Positions 49,322 to 58,211 are shown, counted from the stretch's first letter. The stretch: DNA of 64,000 nt from an uncultured Spirochaetales bacterium (GCA_944390025.1 CALXOK010000003.1:1-64000), one strand, 5' to 3'. Notes: a model not told the origin generated them from the letters alone. Made by a program: numbers and translations.

Positions 49322-49982
49322 CTTTTTTAATCTCCTGTCTGATTATATCAGTAACGTACAAATCATCCTTTTCAAAGACAAATCTCTCATCGTACAGATA
49401 GCTTTCTCTGGCCTCCTGATCTCTTTTCATCCTCTTCTTGTAATACTCTTTTGCAGATGTTCTGATGACATCTTCGAAAATGATTCTCGAGAAAGCCTTC
49501 TTGCTTTTCAGCACATACTGCATTCCCAGATTTCCGAATGTCATCGCTTTTTTGAGACTTTGCAAAGACAAAGCACCATTGATGAAGTCATTTGCATATG
49601 CAAAATAGCTGTCATCTGCCCTCCAGCCATAGATTACATCAGCGGTTTCATAATCAGGCATGAAGTTATCCCTCAGATATGCGGAAGCTGAAGCAGCAAG
49701 GGAACCTTTCACTGAAAAAGTTCTGTTTTCCAGAAGTACTGTCAACCAGACAAGAGCCGGTTCTCTGGACAAATCCAGCACATCCAGACCAGTAGCATCA
49801 AAGGAATATATGTTGACAAAGCCATCCTTAACCGGGTTTCTTGCAGACCACTCCTTCGCAAGCTCAAGATCAAGAGTACAGTAAAACCCAGAACCATAAT
49901 CATTGTTTTTCCTGCCATACCCGTACAATGGCTCACGTACCGTGTGCTCTGAACCATGATATATTGTCAAAAGATGTTTCAT
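49302..49982 (-). CDS. DUF3990 protein (ADP-ribosyltransferase-like toxin)
   Basis: A 226-aa DUF3990 protein: IYHGSEHTV (residues 7-15), NDYGSGFYCTLDLELAKEWSA (split as NDYGSGFYCT and LDLELAKEWSA), FDATGLDVLDL and ADVIYGWRADDSYFAYANDF. The H..G-FYxT layout resembles ART-fold enzymes that transfer ADP-ribose, so it is likely the toxin of a toxin-antitoxin pair. The start at 49982 was chosen because TATAAT ends 6 nt before it; the longer frame would begin upstream of the promoter. Confidence 0.8.
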   Translation of the reverse strand: MKHLLTIYHGSEHTVREPLYGYGRKNNDYGSGFYCTLDLELAKEWSARNPVKDGFVNIYSFDATGLDVLDLSREPALVWLTVLLENRTFSVKGSLAASASAYLRDNFMPDYETADVIYGWRADDSYFAYANDFINGALSLQSLKKAMTFGNLGMQYVLKSKKAFSRIIFEDVIRTSAKEYYKKRMKRDQEARESYLYDERFVFEKDDLYVTDIIRQEIKKDDPRIQ

Positions 49983-49988
49983 ACAAGC

Positions 49989-50017
49989 ATTATACTCCTG
50001 CAGGAGTACAGTAACAA
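49989..50017 (-). promoter_or_regulatory. DUF3990/HTH promoter with 16-bp palindromic operator
   Basis: Minus strand: TTGTTA (50012-50017), 17-nt spacer, TATAAT (49989-49994), then 6 nt to the ATG. The spacer holds TACTCCTGCAGGAGTA (49993-50008), a perfect 16-bp palindrome touching the -10. Binding by the HTH partner would shut the promoter, as in most toxin-antitoxin operons. Confidence 0.75.
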
Positions 50018-50079
50018 GAAAAAATCTCTTCCCATTCCTCTCAAAAAGGGAGGCAGTGCACAAAATAGTTAATTTCAAC

Positions 50080-50085
50080 TATTAT
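50080..50085 (+). promoter_or_regulatory. -10 box of leaderless rsmD promoter
   Basis: TATTAT ends exactly 7 nt before the rsmD ATG at 50093, with no Shine-Dalgarno between. The -35 is not convincing. The DUF3990 promoter fires in the other direction about 70 nt away. Confidence 0.5.
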
Positions 50086-50092
50086 TGACTGC

Positions 50093-50638
50093 ATGAGAAT
50101 AACAGGCGGTCAGTATGTGAGAAGGAATATCATCTGCCCTCCGGGAATCATACGCCCGGCGATGGACAGGATGCGGGAGAGTCTTTTCTCTATTCTCGGT
50201 CCACTTGACGGCATGTCTTTTCTGGATCTCTTCTCCGGTTCCGGCTGTGTCGCAATAGAAGCGGCAAGCAGAGGAGCTAGTCCCATCCACCTTGTGGAGG
50301 GGGACAGAGGAAAGAAGGAGACCATTGAGAAGAATCTCTCCTTCGTGCATGAGGAAAAGCATCTTTTCATTATGGATGTCTGGCGCTATATCGCATCATG
50401 CATGACACAATACGACGTCATCTATGCAGACCCTCCGTTCAGAATGGAAGAGAAAGTGGCGCTTGCCGAGAAGACAGACAGCCACGGGCTGCTGAAAGAC
50501 GGCGGACTCTTCATCATCCATTTCCCAGAGGAGGAAGATTCCCTCTGGCCTGAGAGAATCGGATCACTGGCCCTCTCTGACCGGAGAAAATACGGACGCT
50601 CGATTCTCAGATTCTACACAAAAAAAGGACAGGAATAA
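50093..50638 (+). CDS. rsmD: 16S rRNA (guanine(966)-N2)-methyltransferase
   Basis: A 181-aa RsmD: MRITGGQYVRRNI at the N-terminus, RPAMDRMRESLFSILG for RNA contacts, AdoMet motif FLDLFSGSGCVAIEAASRGA, and the catalytic VIYADPPF. It methylates G966 of 16S rRNA in the 30S subunit. The frame ends with TAATG, where the TAA stop overlaps the ATG of the thioesterase gene. Confidence 0.93.
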   Translation: MRITGGQYVRRNIICPPGIIRPAMDRMRESLFSILGPLDGMSFLDLFSGSGCVAIEAASRGASPIHLVEGDRGKKETIEKNLSFVHEEKHLFIMDVWRYIASCMTQYDVIYADPPFRMEEKVALAEKTDSHGLLKDGGLFIIHFPEEEDSLWPERIGSLALSDRRKYGRSILRFYTKKGQE

Positions 50639-51450
50639 TGTTCACAATAAGAGAGGACAACAAGGCTGAGCTGAGCTACAGCCTGACTTGCAGTGACGTG
50701 GATGCCCATTCCCATACAAGACTGAGCACTTATGAGAGTCTGGTGCAGGAAGCTGCAGGCCTTCATGCGACAAAGAGAGGAATCGGAATCTATGACCTGC
50801 AGAAGGTCAACAGAACCTGGGTCATAGCCCGCAGCAGGATGGTCATCCATCACTACAGTCTCTGGCCACAGGATCTTGCGGTCACGACCTGGGCTCAGGA
50901 TTCAGGCGGTTTCAACTGCCCAAGACATGTTGAGGCAGCTGACAGCAATGGAACAAAGCTCTTTGACTGCGAGACAAAGTGGGCCATCATCGATTTCTCT
51001 ACAGGACGCCCGGTGAAGGCATCAACAATTCTTGAAGCTCTCAAGACTCCTGCAAAAGAAGAACAGGGAGAATCGAAGCTGCCTTCCCTTGTAGAAGAGG
51101 ATGCACGCTGTGGCACCATGCTTGCCAGATACACTCCTCAGATACGCTATCTCGACACAGACCTGAACAGACATGTCAACAATCTGACCTACATCAACTG
51201 GTGCCTTGAGGCCCTCAGCGATGAAATCAGGGATGAATACAAGGTCTCCCTTGTGGATGCCCACTGGATAAAGCAGTGCTACAGGCACGACAGTCTGAGC
51301 ATCGAGGCAAGGACTTCCACAAGCAGCCTCATGGAGGAAGAAAAGCCTGAAATCTGGTTTGACATTTTCCGCAATGAGGAAGATGGAAGCAGGACCAGAG
51401 TCTTTGAAGCCTTCACGGAGTGGACCAGAAGAAAGCTCATCTGCGATTAA
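50638..51450 (+). CDS. acyl-ACP thioesterase
   Basis: A 270-aa double-hotdog thioesterase. The first hotdog has DVDAHSHTRLSTYESLVQEA and NRTWVIARSRMVIHHYSLWP; the second has IRYLDTDLNRHVNNLTYINW with the Asn/His catalytic pattern, and SLSIEARTSTSS. Plant and bacterial acyl-ACP thioesterases release free fatty acids from acyl carrier protein and so set chain length or terminate synthesis. It is cotranscribed with rsmD by a TAATG overlap. Confidence 0.88.
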   Translation: MFTIREDNKAELSYSLTCSDVDAHSHTRLSTYESLVQEAAGLHATKRGIGIYDLQKVNRTWVIARSRMVIHHYSLWPQDLAVTTWAQDSGGFNCPRHVEAADSNGTKLFDCETKWAIIDFSTGRPVKASTILEALKTPAKEEQGESKLPSLVEEDARCGTMLARYTPQIRYLDTDLNRHVNNLTYINWCLEALSDEIRDEYKVSLVDAHWIKQCYRHDSLSIEARTSTSSLMEEEKPEIWFDIFRNEEDGSRTRVFEAFTEWTRRKLICD

Positions 51451-51540
51451 TACAAATTTCGCATATGTGAAAAATATTTTTGTTGATAATTCCAATCTCC
51501 GGATACTAGAATTTTCTCAGATACTAAAAGGAGGACTTCT

Positions 51541-52914
51541 ATGTCTGGAATTGGTCTTATCATTTCCTTCATCATCGCAATTGTTGTGATGATTGTCGCA
51601 ATCAGCAAGTTCAAGGTCCACCCCTTCATTGCCCTGATGGGAATCTCACTCCTGCTGGCAATTGTAGTCGGAATCCCGCTTGCAAACATTCCTAACATGA
51701 TTGGAGCCGGCTTCTCCGGAACCTTCAGCAGCATCGGTATCGTCATCATTCTCGGTGCTCTTGTCGGTACAATCCTCGAGAAGACAGGCGGTGCGCTGAA
51801 GCTCGCCGAAATGGTTGTCCGTCTTGTCGGAAAGAAGCATCCGGACCTTGCAGTCGAGCTCATGGGCTGGGTTGTTTCAATCCCGGTTTTCTGTGACTCA
51901 GGCTTCGTTATCCTGGATCCGATCAGAAGAGCACTGCAGAAGAGAACAGGTTATTCATCCGTCGCTCTCACAATCGCCCTTTCCGCAGGTCTTTACACTT
52001 CCCACGTCTTCATCCCGCCAACACCGGGTCCGATTGCAGCCGCAAGCTCACTCGGAGTCGGAGACCACCTTCTGATGGTCATGGGCGTCGGTGCTCTCGT
52101 TTCAATCCCCTGTCTCATCGCCGCTTATTTCTATGCAAAATACATCGGCAAGAAAGTAAAGACAGAAGAAGATGCAAATGATGTCAGCCAGGAAGAGTAT
52201 CAGAAGCTTCTTGACAGCTTCGGAACACTGCCCAACGGATTCTGGGCTCTTGCTCCTATCATCCTTCCGATTATCGCAATGGCTCTCGGTTCAATTTCCT
52301 CAATGGCCGGATGGACAGGTCCTTTCGCAACTCTGTGCACATTCATCGGTACCCCGATTATCGCACTTGCAATCGGAACACTCTTCGGTGTCATCCTGCT
52401 TGCTATGAGAAAGCAGATGAGCGAGTTCTACTCAATCGTTGACGACACGCTCAAGACAGTCGGCCCGATTCTCTTCATCACAGCCGCTGGCGGCGTTCTC
52501 GGAAAGGTCATTTCCGAAGCCGGTTTCGTCGGCTACATGCAGGAGCATGCCGCAGTTCTGTCTGTTATCGGAATCTTCTTCCCGTTCATCGTCTCTGCAA
52601 TCCTCAAGACTGCTCAGGGTTCTTCCACTGTTGCCCTCACGACAACTGCAGGCATCATGGGCATGATTACAGACCCGGGTTCAATGATGAGTCTTCTCGG
52701 CCTCACAACACCGATGGCAGGTACCCTCACAGTCATGGCTATCGCAGCCGGTGCTATGACAGTCTCCCACGCAAACGACTCCTACTTCTGGGTTGTCACG
52801 AAGTTCGGTCACATCAAGATGGAAGACGGTTACAAGACACAGTCTGCAATGACAGGTATCATGGGCGTTGTCGGCATGATCTTCGTCTGGATTCTCTCTC
52901 TCTTCCTGATCTGA
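51541..52914 (+). CDS. GntP-family gluconate/organic acid permease
   Basis: A 457-aa polytopic protein with about twelve or more membrane segments and family landmarks: SKFKVHPFIALMGISLLLAI, IIILGALVGTILEKTGGALKLA (read in parts), PVFCDSGFVIL, HVFIPPTPGPIAAAS and VSHANDSYFWVVTKFG. GntP proteins are proton symporters for gluconate, glycerate or related acids; the adjacent glycerate kinase suggests glycerate. A strong AAAGGAGG precedes the ATG. A near-palindrome TTTCGCATATGTGAAA (51457-51472) in the upstream gap is a possible operator. Confidence 0.9.
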   Translation: MSGIGLIISFIIAIVVMIVAISKFKVHPFIALMGISLLLAIVVGIPLANIPNMIGAGFSGTFSSIGIVIILGALVGTILEKTGGALKLAEMVVRLVGKKHPDLAVELMGWVVSIPVFCDSGFVILDPIRRALQKRTGYSSVALTIALSAGLYTSHVFIPPTPGPIAAASSLGVGDHLLMVMGVGALVSIPCLIAAYFYAKYIGKKVKTEEDANDVSQEEYQKLLDSFGTLPNGFWALAPIILPIIAMALGSISSMAGWTGPFATLCTFIGTPIIALAIGTLFGVILLAMRKQMSEFYSIVDDTLKTVGPILFITAAGGVLGKVISEAGFVGYMQEHAAVLSVIGIFFPFIVSAILKTAQGSSTVALTTTAGIMGMITDPGSMMSLLGLTTPMAGTLTVMAIAAGAMTVSHANDSYFWVVTKFGHIKMEDGYKTQSAMTGIMGVVGMIFVWILSLFLI

Positions 52915-52925
52915 TGAGGTAAAGG

Positions 52926-54053
52926 ATGAAGAAAGCGGTCCTGATACCAGATTCCTTTAAAGGAACAATGTCCAGTGCACAAATCATTTCCATCATGAAG
53001 GAAAGGATTGAGCACTATCATCCACAGTGCAAAATCATCGCAGTGCCAGTCGCTGACGGCGGAGAAGGAAGCGTCGATTCCTTCCTTGCCGCACTGCCCG
53101 GCAAAAAGGTGAGCGTACGCACAAAAGACTCCTGGATGAATGACATCGACTCTTTCTATGGTCTTCTCGATGACGGCACCGCCGTCGTCGAGATGGCGGC
53201 CAGTGCCGGACTGCCTCAGGTCGGTGACAGGAAGGATCCTTCCCGCACCACGACTTACGGTGTCGGCCAGCTGATTCTCGATGCAGCAAGAAAGGGCGCG
53301 AAAAAGCTTGTCATCGGTCTGGGCGGAAGCTCGACAAACGATGCCGGATGCGGTGCTGCCGCAGCCTGTGGAGTCACGTTCTACGACAAGGATGGAAACA
53401 GCTTCATCCCGGTAGGCGGCACACTGGACAAGATTGAACGCATTGACCTCAGCACGATGGATGAAAGCGTTAAAAAGCTGCCTGTCACGGCAATGTGTGA
53501 CATCGACAACCCCTTCTGGGGTCCCACCGGAGCCGCTGCAATCTTCGGTCCGCAGAAAGGTGCGGATCCAGAGATGGTGGCATCCCTTGACGGGAAGATG
53601 AAATACCTTGCATCCCTCATTGACAGCCAGCTCGGCGTTGATGTGCAGGCCATCCCCGGAAGCGGAGCCGCAGGCGGAATGGGAGGAGGCATGAGAGCCT
53701 TCTTCGGCGCCCGTCTGCAGATGGGTATTGACACCGTTCTTGAGACTGTCGGTTTCTCCTCTCTGATTGCCGATGCAGATATCATCTTCACCGGAGAGGG
53801 AAAAATCGACACACAGTCGTTGAGAGGAAAGGTCGTCATCGGCGTGGCCCGTGCAGCAAAGAAGCAGAACGTGCCGGTTGTCGCAGTTGTCGGAGACATC
53901 GGTGACGATATCGATGCAGCCTATGACGAAGGCGTGAGCGGAATCTTCTCCATCAACAGGGTTGCCGTACCTTATAAGGAAGCCAGGACAAGAGCACAAA
54001 GCGACATGCGCCTTACAATGGACAACATACTGCGCTTCATGCAAATCCTTTAA
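52926..54053 (+). CDS. glycerate kinase (GlxK family)
   Basis: A 375-aa type-I glycerate kinase: IPDSFKGTMSSAQIISIM at the N-terminus, VPVADGGEGSVDSFLAAL, KLVIGLGGSSTNDAGCGAAA, and FTGEGKIDTQSLRGKVVIGV near the end. It phosphorylates D-glycerate to 2-phosphoglycerate, feeding lower glycolysis. It lies 11 nt after the permease gene with AGGTAAAGG before the ATG, so the pair probably forms a glycerate uptake and use operon. Confidence 0.92.
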   Translation: MKKAVLIPDSFKGTMSSAQIISIMKERIEHYHPQCKIIAVPVADGGEGSVDSFLAALPGKKVSVRTKDSWMNDIDSFYGLLDDGTAVVEMAASAGLPQVGDRKDPSRTTTYGVGQLILDAARKGAKKLVIGLGGSSTNDAGCGAAAACGVTFYDKDGNSFIPVGGTLDKIERIDLSTMDESVKKLPVTAMCDIDNPFWGPTGAAAIFGPQKGADPEMVASLDGKMKYLASLIDSQLGVDVQAIPGSGAAGGMGGGMRAFFGARLQMGIDTVLETVGFSSLIADADIIFTGEGKIDTQSLRGKVVIGVARAAKKQNVPVVAVVGDIGDDIDAAYDEGVSGIFSINRVAVPYKEARTRAQSDMRLTMDNILRFMQIL

Positions 54054-54074
54054 AGCTTCCTGAAAGCATTAGCG

Positions 54075-54099
54075 GACCGTCGCGGCAAACGCGGCGGTC
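54075..54099 (+). terminator. terminator of the permease/glycerate kinase operon
   Basis: GACCGTCGC (54075-54083) pairs with GCGGCGGTC (54091-54099), one G-U wobble, around a 7-nt loop, followed by TTCTCTTTTCTT. Confidence 0.75.
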
Positions 54100-54222
54100 T
54101 TCTCTTTTCTTGCGGATTTCTGAAAAAACAATTGCTGAATATTGACTTTGTCAGATTCGTTTTCAGACAAAAAAAGATTCTTCAGAAATGAAAACCCTGA
54201 ATATGTCTGCCGGTAAAACAGA

Positions 54223-54426
54223 TCAATAATGAGGAGGACGGCGGGATGGTCTGTCTGGAGTTCCTGCTTCCTCAATGAGATTCTGAAGCTTCTGTGTAAG
54301 TTTCTCCACGCTCAGACTCAGGGCATCTATTTCCTTCTGCTGGTTCACGACAACAGAGTTCAGCTCATCAAGTGAAGCTTCAAGATAACTGACCTTTATT
54401 TCAAGATTCTCGATTTCTTCATTCAT
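54223..54426 (-). CDS. slyX: SlyX-like coiled-coil protein
   Basis: A 67-aa protein that is one long coiled coil: IENLEIKVSYLEASLDELNS then VVVNQQKEIDALSLSVEKL, ending in the SlyX-type proline-rich tail RPSRRPPHY. SlyX proteins are small and of unknown biochemical role. The start at 54426 was chosen from the family length. It diverges from the WYL regulator gene. Confidence 0.82.
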   Translation of the reverse strand: MNEEIENLEIKVSYLEASLDELNSVVVNQQKEIDALSLSVEKLTQKLQNLIEEAGTPDRPSRRPPHY

Positions 54427-54458
54427 GAATAGGAATTTTAGTCTGCATTCTGGCACAA

Positions 54459-54519
54459 ATGCAACATTTTCTTGCCAGAGAGGACCTGTATGCTATAATT
54501 TTGTTGCAAGTCGTTGCAT
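54459..54519 (+). promoter_or_regulatory. promoter of the WYL regulator with GTTGCA repeats
   Basis: TTGCCA (54472-54477), 16-nt spacer, consensus TATAAT (54494-54499). Three copies of a half-site flank it: ATGCAAC (54459-54465, inverted) and GTTGCA at 54503-54508 and 54513-54518, the last two one helical turn apart. They may be autoregulatory sites. A normal TTGGAG ribosome-binding site follows. Confidence 0.55.
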
Positions 54520-54537
54520 CGTTTGGAGATTTTGCGC

Positions 54538-55506
54538 ATGAAGGGAGAAAGAGTCGCACAGCTTGAACTGCTGTTAAGAAGCCATCCGGAGGGACTGAGA
54601 CGGGCGGAAATCGCACGCCGTCTGGGTGTCCACCGTTCCACCATCTCACGCTATGTTGAAGACCTTTCAAAGCACATTGACATTTATGAGGAAAACAATC
54701 TCATAAAAATCAGGCAGAGAGACGACGATGAGAACATCGCACTGTCTGTCTATGAGAGCATCGCATTCAACATGAGTGCTGAAATCCTGGCCTCAAACAC
54801 GGAAATACAGACCCCGCACCTTGCTTCAGGACTCAGGAAGATTGCAATGAACATGCACAGCTATGCTCCAAAGGTAAGCGAGAACATACTTCAGGTCGCA
54901 GACAGAATCGATCAGGAGATGCAGAAGAACAAGGAGAAGAACTCCCATTTCAACAAAATCCTTGAAGTGCTCATAGATGCCTGGGTCACAGGACGTATCG
55001 TCCGCCTGACGACGAAGGAAGAAGGAAAGGAGGAAATCGAACTTGCCCCCTACTTCATCGGCTTCAGGGAAGAAGAAAACCAGGACAGAAAGCCCATTAC
55101 AGTCACAGGACGCCTCAGACACACGAAAGATATCATCACGCTGGACATATCAAGTGTGACAGAGGCTGTTCTTCTGAATGAGACCTATACGATTCCTGAC
55201 AACCTGAAGCCTTTCAGGATGAGTCATGAAACAGAAGAAAGCTACGACGCCATTGACATGATTCCCCTGACACTGGAGCTTCAGGAGAAGTCGGCTCTCA
55301 ACTCTTTTGGAAACATCATCCATACGGATTTCACCATTCATCAGACTGAAGACGGAAGACTGCAGTGCACTTTCAAGGCAGAAAACTCGATTGAGCTGAT
55401 GATGAAACTCTTCCAGTGCGGATCTTCCGTGAAGATTCTGGAGCCGGAAGGCTACAGGAAGAAATTCATCAGCTACATGGAATCAATTCTCATTCTGTAC
55501 CGATGA
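54538..55506 (+). CDS. WYL-domain transcriptional regulator
   Basis: A 322-aa regulator: an N-terminal winged helix (RRAEIARRLGVHRSTISRYV, about residues 22-41), a helical linker, a WYL/Sm-like ligand domain in the middle (APYFIGFREEENQDRKPITV, then EAVLLNETYTIPDNLKPF) and a WCX-type C-terminal extension. WYL proteins sense nucleotides or single-stranded DNA and control defence or stress genes. No CRISPR or phage-defence operon adjoins it. Its 3' end overlaps the convergent ferredoxin gene by 17 nt. Confidence 0.85.
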   Translation: MKGERVAQLELLLRSHPEGLRRAEIARRLGVHRSTISRYVEDLSKHIDIYEENNLIKIRQRDDDENIALSVYESIAFNMSAEILASNTEIQTPHLASGLRKIAMNMHSYAPKVSENILQVADRIDQEMQKNKEKNSHFNKILEVLIDAWVTGRIVRLTTKEEGKEEIELAPYFIGFREEENQDRKPITVTGRLRHTKDIITLDISSVTEAVLLNETYTIPDNLKPFRMSHETEESYDAIDMIPLTLELQEKSALNSFGNIIHTDFTIHQTEDGRLQCTFKAENSIELMMKLFQCGSSVKILEPEGYRKKFISYMESILILYR

Positions 55507-56254
55507 AGAAAAATTCATTCTCCCGTCTGGCGGAACACTTCATGGCAAAAGCGGCCTGAGCCGCGCCGTATTCTGCATTCCTGTGTTTTCTTGCTCCGCA
55601 GGGGCAGGCTTTGATGCAGGCACCGCAGGAGATGCACAAATCTTCCAGACATGTTTGAGGACTGTCCTGACTGATTGCTCCAACAGGACATACAGAGACA
55701 CATTTCATGCAGTGCGTGCACTGCCCGTCTGCAGCTGGATGGAAGGCTGCGCCCTTAAACGAGTGGCTGTCCGCATTTCTGTCTCCAGGAAGGCTTATCT
55801 TCTGTGTGCTTGTCAGGCACCGGGATGCACGGAAGGCAAACTCCTCAGACTGAAGAAGGTCATTGCCATCTGGTCTTCCCTGAGCGACAGAAGGGAAAAT
55901 CGAGTGCTCTGCCACAAGGGCCGCTGCCGCCTTGACAGCAAAGCCCCTCTCCTCCAGAAGACATTGCATCTGCACAAGGGCATTGTCATAGTGCCGGTTG
56001 CCGTAGACGGCAAGAATCAGCGCAGGAGTGGATTGCCCTTTAAGCAGAGCAATACTGTCTCGGCAGACAGACGGAATGAAACCGCCATACACGGGACAGG
56101 CAAATATGAGAAGGTCTTTTTCTGACAGGGAAAGAGGAACACGATCTTCCTTTCTCAACCAGTTGAGAACTTTTTGGGAACCAAGAACCTTCCCCACAGC
56201 CTCGCAGTAGCGCATTGTCGTACCACGGGCTGAAAAACAGACACTGACGACCAT
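55490..56254 (-). CDS. flavodoxin/ferredoxin fusion protein (EFR1-like)
   Basis: A 254-aa protein: N-terminal flavodoxin-like domain (VCFSARGTTMRYCEAVGKVL, FACPVYGGFIPSV) and a C-terminal two-[4Fe-4S] ferredoxin domain, CTHCMKCVSVCPVGAI and CISCGACIKACPCGA. Such EFR1-type proteins occur widely in anaerobes and probably move electrons between flavin and Fe-S partners. It lies 4 nt after the K+ transporter regulatory subunit gene, so it may be cotranscribed with it. Physiological partner unknown. Confidence 0.87.
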   Translation of the reverse strand: MVVSVCFSARGTTMRYCEAVGKVLGSQKVLNWLRKEDRVPLSLSEKDLLIFACPVYGGFIPSVCRDSIALLKGQSTPALILAVYGNRHYDNALVQMQCLLEERGFAVKAAAALVAEHSIFPSVAQGRPDGNDLLQSEEFAFRASRCLTSTQKISLPGDRNADSHSFKGAAFHPAADGQCTHCMKCVSVCPVGAISQDSPQTCLEDLCISCGACIKACPCGARKHRNAEYGAAQAAFAMKCSARRENEFFFIGTE

Positions 56255-56257
56255 CTC

Positions 56258-56911
56258 TCACATCTTCATGAAGGAATTGAGGCTTGAGTCACTTCCGACA
56301 AGAATCAGCTCATCGTCCTTCTCAAAAACCAGATCCGGAGTTATATCAGCAATAATCTTGTCATTGCGGTTGACTGCGATGATGTTGATGCCGTACTTCC
56401 TTCTCAGGTTTGACTCGACAACAGTCTGTCCGACCAGACGGGCGGGAAGAGCGACCTGTATGATTGAATAGCCGCTGCCGACCGAGAAGAAGTCGACAAT
56501 CATGCGGTCCTTGAGCGTCCTTGCAATACGATGAGCGGTATCGACTTCAGGGAAGATGACTTCAGCTCCGATCATCCTGAGAATCTGGGCATGCTCCTCG
56601 CTGTTGGCCTTTGCGATGACGCGGGGGACTTTCAGCTCAATGCAGTGCAGGCTGGCAAGAAGGCTTGCCTCAATGTTCTTTCCGATTCCGATGATGGCAA
56701 CCTCACAGCGGTCAATTCCGGCTTCAATCAGACTGTCCTTTGTAATCTGGTGAATGACATACACATTGTCAGTGAAGTCTGAGATGAGACCGAGCCTTTC
56801 CTCATCGACATCGATTACGATAACGTCCTCTCCTGTGTCTATGAGGCTCTTTGCAAGGGCCAGTCCGAAACGTCCAAGCCCGATGATTCCGTATTTTGCA
56901 TTCTTTGACAT
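56258..56911 (-). CDS. ktrA: potassium uptake regulatory subunit (TrkA/KtrA)
   Basis: A 217-aa RCK protein: Rossmann domain with GLGRFGLALAKSLIDTGEDV (about residues 12-31) for NAD(H)/ATP binding and the acidic VIVIDVDEE, plus a TrkA-C domain (ALPARLVGQTVVESNLRRKY) in the C-terminal half. One RCK unit of this length is the KtrA/KtrC type. It forms a cytoplasmic ring gating the membrane subunit encoded just upstream. GGAGAT precedes the ATG, 13 nt after the ktrB stop. Confidence 0.92.
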   Translation of the reverse strand: MSKNAKYGIIGLGRFGLALAKSLIDTGEDVIVIDVDEERLGLISDFTDNVYVIHQITKDSLIEAGIDRCEVAIIGIGKNIEASLLASLHCIELKVPRVIAKANSEEHAQILRMIGAEVIFPEVDTAHRIARTLKDRMIVDFFSVGSGYSIIQVALPARLVGQTVVESNLRRKYGINIIAVNRNDKIIADITPDLVFEKDDELILVGSDSSLNSFMKM

Positions 56912-56924
56912 AAAACCTTATCTC

Positions 56925-58211
56925 CTAACCTATGTTCATATTCTCTTCAAGATAATTGACTTTCTCTCTTTTTCTGTCGACAAGCCCGGCTATAGTGAGC
57001 GGGCCGACACGGCCGACAAACATCAGGACAATCAGGACAGCACGGCTTGCGACAGTAAGTGTTGGCGTGAGCGAGCAGCTCAGACCGACTGTGGCAAAAG
57101 CGCTGACAACCTCATAGATGAGGAAAAGCGGATTCACGTCCTCCTCCAGGCCCATCAGGACAAGAGAGCATATGCAGACAATCAGGACGGAAATGATGAA
57201 GACCGCAAAGGCCTTGTTCACTGACTGCGGACTGATTCTGCGCTTGAATGCGACAGGATTGCTTCTCCTGATGACAGAGATGAATGTAAGCATGATTGTG
57301 AAGAACGTCGTCGTCTTGATACCGCCGCCGGTGGATCCCGGAGAGGCACCGATGAACATCAGCAATGCTGTGAGAAAGAGCACGTAGTGGCTCTGCTGCA
57401 CCTGAGGCACGGACTCAAAGCCCGCAGTACGTGCCGTGACGCTCTGGAAGAAGCTGTTCAGGAGGTCAATGTCTCCGGTGAGCCAGAAGCCAAGCGTTCC
57501 AATGACAATAAGAAAGAGAGTTGTCACCAGTACCGCCTTTGTCTGGATCGAGAACTTTCTGACCCTGCTGTCTATCAGGTCGGCGTATACAAGGAAGCCA
57601 AGACCGCCGAAGACAATCAGCATTCCGACGGTGACAAGCACTCCGGCATTGTCATTGAAGCCGATCATCGATGTGCCGAATGTGTCAAAACCGGCATTGT
57701 TGAAAGCAGAAACTGAAGTGAATGCGGCGTGTCCGAGTGTTGCCAGAGCACCATCGACATATGGTGAGTAGAAGATGAACAGCAGCAGCGTTCCCAGAGC
57801 CTCGAATATGAAAGTGATGCTCATCGTCACCTTCACAAGGTTCTTCCAGTTCTTCGTGGCAACTCCATAGCTTTCAACAATCAGGTCGCGGGAAGCACGC
57901 CGCCTGAGAAAGATAAGGAATGCGGCGGCAAAGGTTGCAAACGAAAGCCCTCCCACCTGCACAAGCAGTGCGATGAAGAAAAAGCCGCAGGGAGTGAACA
58001 CATCGGCAAGAATTACTGGAGTGAGTCCGGTGACACATACAGCGCTGGTTGCCACGAAAAGGGAATCAAACCAGCTGAGTGCAGCGCCCTCCTGAATTGA
58101 GAGAGGAAGTTTCAGCAGCACGGTTCCTGCCAGTATGACTCCCATGAAGCTCACGAGAATCTTGAAAGGAGCACCAGAGACTGTCTTCCTCAGTTTTGCG
58201 AATCTAGTCAT
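56925..58211 (-). CDS. ktrB: potassium uptake membrane subunit (TrkH/KtrB)
   Basis: A 428-aa KtrB-type K+ channel-like transporter with four M1-P-M2 repeats. Selectivity-filter glycines are visible in ATSAVCVTGLTPVIL, SVSAFNNAGFDTFG, SVTARTAGFESVP and ATVGLSCSLTP. The second-half GASPGSTGGGIKTTTF is a typical intramembrane loop. Together with the RCK subunit it imports K+, usually coupled to Na+. First gene of a ktrB-ktrA operon. Confidence 0.92.
   Translation of the reverse strand: MTRFAKLRKTVSGAPFKILVSFMGVILAGTVLLKLPLSIQEGAALSWFDSLFVATSAVCVTGLTPVILADVFTPCGFFFIALLVQVGGLSFATFAAAFLIFLRRRASRDLIVESYGVATKNWKNLVKVTMSITFIFEALGTLLLFIFYSPYVDGALATLGHAAFTSVSAFNNAGFDTFGTSMIGFNDNAGVLVTVGMLIVFGGLGFLVYADLIDSRVRKFSIQTKAVLVTTLFLIVIGTLGFWLTGDIDLLNSFFQSVTARTAGFESVPQVQQSHYVLFLTALLMFIGASPGSTGGGIKTTTFFTIMLTFISVIRRSNPVAFKRRISPQSVNKAFAVFIISVLIVCICSLVLMGLEEDVNPLFLIYEVVSAFATVGLSCSLTPTLTVASRAVLIVLMFVGRVGPLTIAGLVDRKREKVNYLEENMNIG

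Noticed and set aside
52830-54044. 404-aa minus-strand open frame opposite glycerate kinase
   Set aside because: The product is cysteine- and histidine-rich low-likelihood protein without motifs, and the plus strand encodes a complete glycerate kinase; it is a shadow frame.
54538-55506. WYL regulator as a sign of a nearby CRISPR-Cas locus
   Set aside because: No cas genes and no regularly spaced repeats are present in the window.
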